Program-made: the position numbers and the translations under genes
DNA from: Paraphysoderma sedebokerense
Lineage: Eukaryota > Blastocladiomycota > Physodermatomycetes > Physodermatales > Physodermataceae
NCBI GenBank assembly: GCA_025602915.1
Contig: JAHLJZ010000192.1
Location: forward strand, 1-10,669
Length of the DNA stretch: 10,669 bases
Direction: 5' to 3'
In this document: positions 6,079 through 10,669 of the stretch, in pieces
Layout of the letters: each line of letters opens with the position of its first letter
Position numbering within the stretch: position 1 is the first letter of the stretch
Notes under the pieces: generated by a model
Told to the model about the DNA's origin: nothing
Seen by the model: the letters and a program-made list of their open reading frames with translations, nothing else
Database searches by the model: none

Positions 6079-8365
6079 ATGGCCAACGGGTATACCCAAA
6101 TTCATTGCATTTTAGCTGCTATATTGAGTATTGACTAATTGAAGACATAACAGTTTTCGTGGTGGTGAAAGCATTCAACAAAGCAATGATTTCTTAGCGC
6201 GTTCCTTTGAAACCAGTTTCGCAGGACTTTTCAATAATACTACAGAGAGTATTTCAAGCTTAGTTCTGCCAATGTTTCAGCGTCCTTACCAATGGGGCCC
6301 AGAACACGTTGCAAAACTGGTACAAGATGTCGATTCCGCTCGCCGAAGTGGAGAATTCAGCTATTTCGCTGGTAATATTGTTCTGGTGGAAAGCGGAACA
6401 CCTGGAGATTATTTTATTATCGATGGCCAGCAAAGAATTACAACGATTGTCATGATCGTTTCAGTGTGCCGACATCACGATCCGCAAAATGAAAACATTT
6501 ACACAAATTGGTTAGCGAGACCACAACTTCAGGGAATCACAAAGCCGTATCGGCTATGGCCGGACAATGCAGACAATCAAACTGCTAATGCGCGCCTATT
6601 TGAAGACAACATTTTGACCCTTGGAGGTATCGAACGTCTGTTAGAGCGAGACGAAATTGTCGGTGGTTCACGCTACGTTGCCAGGCTGAGACAAAACGCC
6701 ATGCGCATCTTGGAGTTATTGCAAGAAATTGGTCAGGAGAACACATTGGAATTCACCAGATATGTGGTCAATCAATGCAAGTTCTTTAACGTCATTTCAA
6801 AAGATCTTGAAGTCGCATATAAGGTATTCTGCTCCATCAATCTCCCCAGTGGACTTCCATTAGCAAGAATGGATTTTTATCGCGCGAAACTTTATGGAAC
6901 ATTGAGAGCAAGAGTTGGTGACAGAACTGCTCAACGTTGTTTGCGTGAGTGGAATGACACTGAACGTAACGTAGGGGATGCTGAACAAATGCCGCGATTT
7001 CTCATACATTTCTGCTGTGTCCAAATGCACTCAGATACTACTCGTGATGCAGCATGGAGAATTGGTGCAATACGCAATGCTTTTGACAGAAAAGAAAGCA
7101 TTAGTGAACCTATGATTCAAGTATTGTTTCAGGAGTTTTTCAACAGACTACAAGATGATCGCATCACTCGGGAACTCAGACGATTTTCTCACCTATATAG
7201 AAAAATAGTAAAAACTGAACAATACCTTCAGATTGCACGTCAAAGGAATTATCCCTTGCGCTTGTTGCGATACATGTCAACCCAAACACAGCGGTGGGAT
7301 CTGTGGATTACTCTCAGTTTGAAAGCCGCTGCAATAGCAGCACCGGCAGTTGAAAATTCCACTATCTTTTGGAAAAAGTTGGAGATGCGTTTTGCCTACT
7401 GGGTAATCACACAGACTAAAGCTGAAACTGTTGTAGATGCCTGCAATGCAATTAACGAGAAGTTTCATCATCTTCGACCGAATCAAGTACAAAATAATTA
7501 CCAGTGGAATGAACTTAATTTGAATGAGCGAGAAGTGTCACGATTTCAACGAACCATACAGGGGAATATATATTCAAAATCGAAATCGGCTTTTCCAGCC
7601 CGGTATTTAATGCTTAACCTAGAGCAGCGAAGATCCCAACTAGAGTTGTTAAATACATTGGCAACTGGACAATTCGGGGCTACAGTGGAACACATCTGCC
7701 CTCAAACGCCACGGCCAGGATCAAATTGGCTACAAGAACCATGGTCAGAAGAGCTGAGACGCAAATGGTTGCATAAGATCGGAAATATTGCTATACTAGA
7801 GAGAACACATAACACAGAGGTATCAAATTTCAGTTGGGACGTCAAATCCGACGTATACAGAAACAACCGAAGTGGTGAAACAACTCCCTTTTACTATACA
7901 AGGGAGCTGTGCGACAATTCAGACTGGACCCCAGATTTATGCGCAACACGACAGAAGCAGTTGGAAAAAGAATTGTTTGACATATATGACCTGTTCGATG
8001 GTGGTGGCAATGCTGATGCCGATGGTGGTGCAGAAGATGATGAATCAGTTGGAGACGAAGATGGCAATCACGATGAAGACGAACCTAACTTGGATAATGA
8101 AGTCATGGACGACCCAACGGAAAATGTGACTGAAGAGGCTGGTACCGAGTTGTGTGAAAAAACTGTCAAAGGCGTTTCAGATGCATATAAAGATTTAAAG
8201 TGTGATGGCCAACGCGGTCTGCTAGAAAGATATTGTCGGAAATGTCATTCATGGGATTCAGAAAATGGGCAGCAATGCAAGCGAGACAGGAAGAGTAACT
8301 CACCATTCTGTGAAAATCATATAGGTAAAAGAGGTATGCAGAATGTCTTATTTGATGATACGTAA
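6079..8365 (+). CDS. DUF262/DUF1524 (GmrSD-like) nuclease-family protein with one intron
   Basis: The model is exon 1 6079-6089, intron 6090-6153 and exon 2 6154-8365, about 740 codons. The family includes type IV restriction enzymes (GmrSD) and SspE, in which an N-terminal DUF262 nucleotide-sensing domain controls a His-Asn nuclease domain. Visible here are LPMFQRPYQW and IDGQQRITTI (DUF262; DGQQR encoded about 6422-6436), then a helical middle. The DUF1524 motif VEHICPQ follows (about 7685-7705), with KIGNIAILERTHNTEVSNFS, which carries the conserved Asn/Ser-Asn pattern. All key residues look present. The C-terminus has an acidic Asp/Glu tract (about 7998-8115) and a CxxC-x10-C-x10-CxxH cluster (about 8231-8319). 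ATG 6272 is rejected as the start because it lies inside the conserved FQRPY motif and the frame is open and family-like back to 6154. The gene stands among satellites and dead retroelements. Horizontal origin from bacteria is likely for the family but unproven here; the substrate is unknown. Confidence 0.82.
6090..6153 (+). other. Predicted 64-nt intron 1 of the nuclease gene
   Basis: The donor is GTATAC at 6090 and the acceptor CATAACAG ends at 6153. A GACTAAT branch-site match (6133-6139) lies 14 bases upstream of the acceptor. Splicing joins ATGGCCAACGG to T TTT CGT and keeps the frame, giving MANGFRGGES at the N-terminus. The ATG at 6079 has A at -3 and G at +4. Before the acceptor the frame is closed by a TGA (6140-6142), so an intron or an alternative upstream exon is required for any N-terminal extension. 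Confidence 0.65.
8231..8319 (+). other. Cys/His cluster at the C-terminus of the nuclease ORF
   Basis: The encoded segment has the spacing C-x2-C-x10-C-x10-C-x2-H, with GQQCKR before the third Cys and PFCENH at the end. This resembles small zinc-binding modules of the 'G..C......C..H' type found alone or appended to other proteins. It probably binds a metal and may help contact nucleic acid. The function is inferred from the pattern alone. Confidence 0.5.
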
Positions 8366-9305
8366 CATCAGAAATACTGTTTGACAAGCTGTCTCCATTG
8401 TTTATTTAAATCAGTTAAAAGAAACACTGGCAACCCAACAACAACCTTAGTGGGTAGCAGTCCAGCACCTAAAAAAATGAAGACGTGGACGAAGGTATGG
8501 TAATCTTTTTACATTATCCAAGAGCAAAGAAAATGCTAGAGAAAGATTGGAAGGAAATCAGTCTAAAAGTAAAACTGACAAGGAACCCTGCTAAGCTTTC
8601 TTTCAGTGCTTCTACCAGCAATGCTTCAGCAACGAAAAGAATGAAGACTAAGACAACGCAGGTATGGCAGTTATTTATTCATTATCCCTTGGTAACAGAG
8701 TATAAAGGCAAAAGCTCACTCTTTCACTGATTTGAAATAGGATGTTGAACCCGCGGCGGCCAAAGAGAAAAAGGGTAAAGGAAAAGCCACAGAAAAATTG
8801 GAGGGAAATCAGTCCAAAAGTAAAACTGAAAAGACCTCCGTTAAGCGTTCTTCAAGTGCTTCTACCAGCAATGCTTCAGCAACGAAAAAAATGAAGACTA
8901 AGACAACGCAGGTATGGCAGTTATTTATTCATTATCCCTTGGTAACAGAGTATAAAGGCAAAAACTCACTCTTTCACTGATTTGAAATAGGATGTTGAAC
9001 CCGCGGCGGCCAAAGAGAAAAAGGGTAAAGGAAAAGCCACAGAAAAATTGGAGGAAAATCAGTCCAAAAGTAAAACTGAAAAGACCTCCGTTAAGCGTTC
9101 TTCAAGTGCGTCAACCAGCAATGTTACAGCAACTGAAAAAACCAAGATCGAGACAACACAGGTGTGGCAAAAATACAACATTATCCCTTGGAATCAAGTA
9201 TAACATTAAATTCTTCATTTGGCTTGGAATAGGAGGTTACCGCCAACTCTTTAAAGGATGATTCCTTCGTGAGGGACTACACTACACGGTACTCCATTTT
9301 CCCAG
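8366..9305 (+). CDS. Tandem exon-intron cassette array, Lys/Ser/Thr-rich; possible nuclease tail
   Basis: After TAA 8363-8365 the same frame stays open and reads SVKRNTGNPTTT through APKKMKTWTK up to a GTATGG donor at 8495. Repeat units follow. Exon 8741-8911 (171 nt) and exon 8991-9161 (171 nt) both begin DVEPAAAKEKKGKGKA and end with a T(T/I)(K/E)TTQ-type segment. They are joined by introns 8662-8740, 8912-8990 (79 nt each, one base different) and 9162-9232 (71 nt), with GT..AG ends and a CTGAT-type branch site. All these introns are phase 0, so each unit adds 57 residues without changing frame. An earlier unit ending at 8661 has lost about 83 bp of intron end and exon start and has a 1-nt indel, so its splicing is unclear. 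A short exon 9233-9268 (EVTANSLKDDSF) may precede a 37-nt intron (GTGAGG...CCCAG). The encoded segments are basic and probably disordered, with nuclear-localisation-like KKMKTK. Confidence 0.55.
8471..9161 (+). repeat. 250-bp tandem repeat spanning exon and intron
   Basis: Units end at the splice donors 8495, 8662, 8912 and 9162. The full-length spacing of 250 bp is exact between 8662, 8912 and 9162. The first spacing is only 167 bp, indicating an 83-bp deletion. The second half of unit one plus its intron is almost identical to that of unit two, while the last unit diverges in its 3' half. That pattern suggests recent unequal crossing-over inside an older array. Confidence 0.9.
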
Positions 9306-9671
9306 ATTTTGGTATTTCGTTTTGGGTCTGCTAACTGCTTAAATGCTATTGTCGAGTATGTCAATACCCAAGAACCTCCTCCTAGCGAAGCTGATATCAG
9401 GGCACTCAGAAATTTTCTCAATCAAGACAGAAATGTTATAATTGTGTCAAATGGAGTGATCAAAAATTATGACTTCTTGGATAAAGAAATAGCAAGAGCC
9501 CTGATTACAGGCTCTCAACTGCAATCACGGGCAGCAGATATTAGAGCTAACTATGCTTACTTCCTTTTAAGACAGAATGATCAAAGTAATGAATTCATCA
9601 ACAGATTAGTTGAACGATTTGGAAATATTCGTAGTTCGTCAGGGATGCAGCTAAGATCAAATTTCCAATAG
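9306..9671 (+). CDS. Terminal exon encoding a 121-residue domain of unknown family
   Basis: The exon starts after a good acceptor (CCATTTTCCCAG, ending 9305) and reads ILVFRFGSANCLNAIVEYVN onward to TAG 9669-9671. Phase matches splicing either directly from the cassette donor at 9162 or through a 36-nt exon at 9233-9268. There is no ATG near its start, so it is unlikely to be a separate gene. The protein is predicted to be mostly helical, with a central hydrophobic strand (NVIIVSNGV), a helix rich in Ala/Leu and a polar C-terminus. I do not recognise it. Its composition differs from the basic repeats before it, so it probably forms a small folded domain at the end of the protein made from the cassette array. 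Confidence 0.55.
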   Translation: MLVFRFGSANCLNAIVEYVNTQEPPPSEADIRALRNFLNQDRNVIIVSNGVIKNYDFLDKEIARALITGSQLQSRAADIRANYAYFLLRQNDQSNEFINRLVERFGNIRSSSGMQLRSNFQ

Positions 9672-9729
9672 GCTGAATTAGGTAAGCCTATGATTATCCA
9701 CTGATTTTGAGCTTAAGCTGGGTAAAGCC

Positions 9730-9857
9730 TGTAGAAGATTGAGCTCTTATGATGTGACTGCACCCAACTCATTATCAATACTATTTATTATTAACATTAT
9801 TATGTGAGGCTTCACACTTATATATATTATAGTGAAGCAATATATTTGTACCCTACA
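9730..9857 (+). repeat. LTR-like fragment related to the copia LTR
   Basis: TGTAGAAGATTGA... at 9730 aligns with TGTTGAAAATTGA... at 3425 over about 45 bases, including the identical GTGACTGCACC and a shared AAC.CAT.ATCA. After that the similarity fades. CTACA at 9853-9857 would be the inverted partner of TGTAG, giving a 128-bp unit, but no target-site duplication is seen. It is probably a diverged solo LTR or a piece of one. Confidence 0.45.
9809..9838. repeat. AT-rich hairpin
   Basis: GCTTCAC (9809-9815) and GTGAAGC (9832-9838) form a 7-bp stem around an AT-rich loop in which TATA stretches can extend the pairing. It lies inside the LTR-like fragment. Confidence 0.5.
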
Positions 9858-10314
9858 ACTGCACAAGGAACTCATCCGGACTCGGGAGATCAGCTTGTTG
9901 TTCGCCCACGTCCACGTAACCGAAAAACTTTCTTTTAATTCCCACCCCGCTTCACTTTTTTTACTTTTACATTCATATTCACACTCACTCTCGCCACCGG
10001 TTGGTTGATCATGTCTTTGACCTTTAATTTCAAAAAATCTTCCCGATAAACTTCGCATACTCTGCCCGTTTCAAATTAGCAATCGAAGTAACCATCATGG
10101 TTAGATAGATCTGCATATGACTACTAAGTAAATGCTTTGCGTTAATCCCCTCAAGTTAACTGATTGAAATATTCTGAGAGGAGATCAATTAGGGTCCAGT
10201 GGCCGTCTTCATTAGCATTGAACGGAAGGGACCATAATGTCATTTACGGGTTAAGTAATGAAAAATTTTTAGTTTTTTTCGAGGATACATTCGGAATCAA
10301 ACTAGATATAGAAT

Positions 10315-10343
10315 GTGGCATTAAACATAATAGTTAATGCCAC
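10315..10343. repeat. 10-bp perfect hairpin
   Basis: GTGGCATTAA (10315-10324) and TTAATGCCAC (10334-10343) are exact reverse complements with a 9-nt spacer. The hairpin lies immediately before the right-hand satellite copies. Confidence 0.7.
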
Positions 10344-10344
10344 T

Positions 10345-10610
10345 AATTTATTACTGCAATTTAATTTTAAAAAAGAAAATGGCATACTATCGCCAGATCG
10401 TCTGATATAGCAGATATAGTGAATGATCGCCAGTCGAATAGCCTGATACCACTAAGTTGAAATACTATTGGCATTAGAAATATATTTCGGAGGGTCAGAA
10501 TATCAGATATCATCATTTTGTCACTGCATTTTCAATTCTAAAAAAAAGGATAATGGTGATTATACGAGCCACGAAATACTTCGCCACTTTGGACGTCAGC
10601 TCCTATGTCT
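10345..10610. repeat. Degenerate satellite copies, about 1.5 monomers
   Basis: ATCGCCAGATCGTC (about 10389), GTGAATGATCGCC, ACCACTAAGTTGAA and CGGAGGGTCAGAAT follow in the same order as in the left arrays. A second, more decayed start (ACTGCATTTTCAATTCT then AAAAAGGATAATGG...) follows 170 bp after the matching ACTGCAATTTAATTTT at 10353. This is the same satellite family in a shorter, older form. Confidence 0.8.
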
Positions 10611-10669
10611 GCATTCTCACACCTTAAAATTAACCTACATGGGGGGATCCTGATGATTCTCTTGCGCTG

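Larger units (their letters stand above)
9672..10344. other. Non-coding region with LTR-like remnant and hairpins
   Basis: I see no convincing gene here. It holds an LTR-like fragment (from 9730), an AT-rich hairpin (9809-9838), a pyrimidine-rich stretch (about 9925-9990) and a 10-bp perfect hairpin (10315-10343). No clear AATAAA for the upstream gene is visible close to 9671. Confidence 0.5.

Noticed and set aside
5797-6115. Overlapping open frames on both strands upstream of the nuclease gene
   Set aside because: Neither shows a recognisable domain, the + frame does not match the phase of the 6154 acceptor, and both cover the predicted first exon and the 22-bp duplication.
6272-6274. ATG at 6272 as the start of the nuclease
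   Set aside because: It falls inside the conserved LPMFQRPYQW motif, and family-like coding sequence continues upstream to the acceptor at 6153.
7277-7492. - strand open frames within the nuclease gene (also 8166-8387)
   Set aside because: They are antisense to well-supported coding sequence and have no domain evidence.
8485-8730. Separate small genes in each cassette (81, 60 and 89 codons)
   Set aside because: Each such frame runs through a GTATGG or GTGTGG donor into an intron, and the same intron sequence recurs. The exon-intron model explains the periodicity better.
9747-10058. 103-codon frame on the - strand
   Set aside because: It runs over the LTR-like fragment and a pyrimidine-rich stretch, with odd composition and no family features.

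Overview
This window looks like repeat-rich accessory DNA from a eukaryotic nuclear genome. The support is GT-AG introns with CTRAY-like branch sites, degenerate satellite DNA, and fragments of three retrotransposon classes. A fungus, perhaps an early-diverging lineage, is my best guess. The LINE carries a FADDV / YLGMPF signature and the Ty3 integrase fragment ends in KPYGLL, both of which recall fungal elements, and the introns are short. The lineage is inferred, not proven; a repeat-rich invertebrate would be the main alternative.

Layout. Positions 1-657 hold three and a half monomers of a 181-bp satellite. From 658 to 4737 there is a head-to-tail pile of three + strand retroelement remnants: a 5'-truncated, frameshifted LINE (658-2295), a Ty1/copia 3' half with RNase H and LTR (2296-3611), and a Ty3/gypsy remnant with the RNase H end, the integrase zinc-binding module and a 3' LTR (3733-4737). 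The satellite resumes at 4738 as 190-bp monomers. It passes into a diverged 176-bp dimer (5132-5485) and returns near the right end (about 10350-10600).

The one gene that looks functional is at 6079-8365. It is an intron-containing DUF262 + DUF1524 (GmrSD/SspE-like) protein with the DGQQR motif and the nuclease-type EHIxPQ motif both intact. Its real start is probably an 11-nt first exon joined over a 64-nt intron, not the internal ATG at 6272. The main exon ends with an acidic tract and a small Cys/His cluster.

Directly downstream, on the same strand, lies a tandem array of 250-bp exon+intron cassettes (171-nt exon, 79-nt intron, phase 0). It encodes Lys/Ser/Thr-rich segments and leads into a 122-codon terminal exon (9306-9671) of unknown family. 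The array is in the same frame as the nuclease and separated from it by one TAA, so it may be the spliced C-terminal tail of the nuclease.

The most notable material is a prokaryotic-defence-type nuclease embedded in a eukaryotic gene, a length-variable tail built by exon-intron cassette duplication, and short telomere-like CCTAA repeats at two retroelement junctions.
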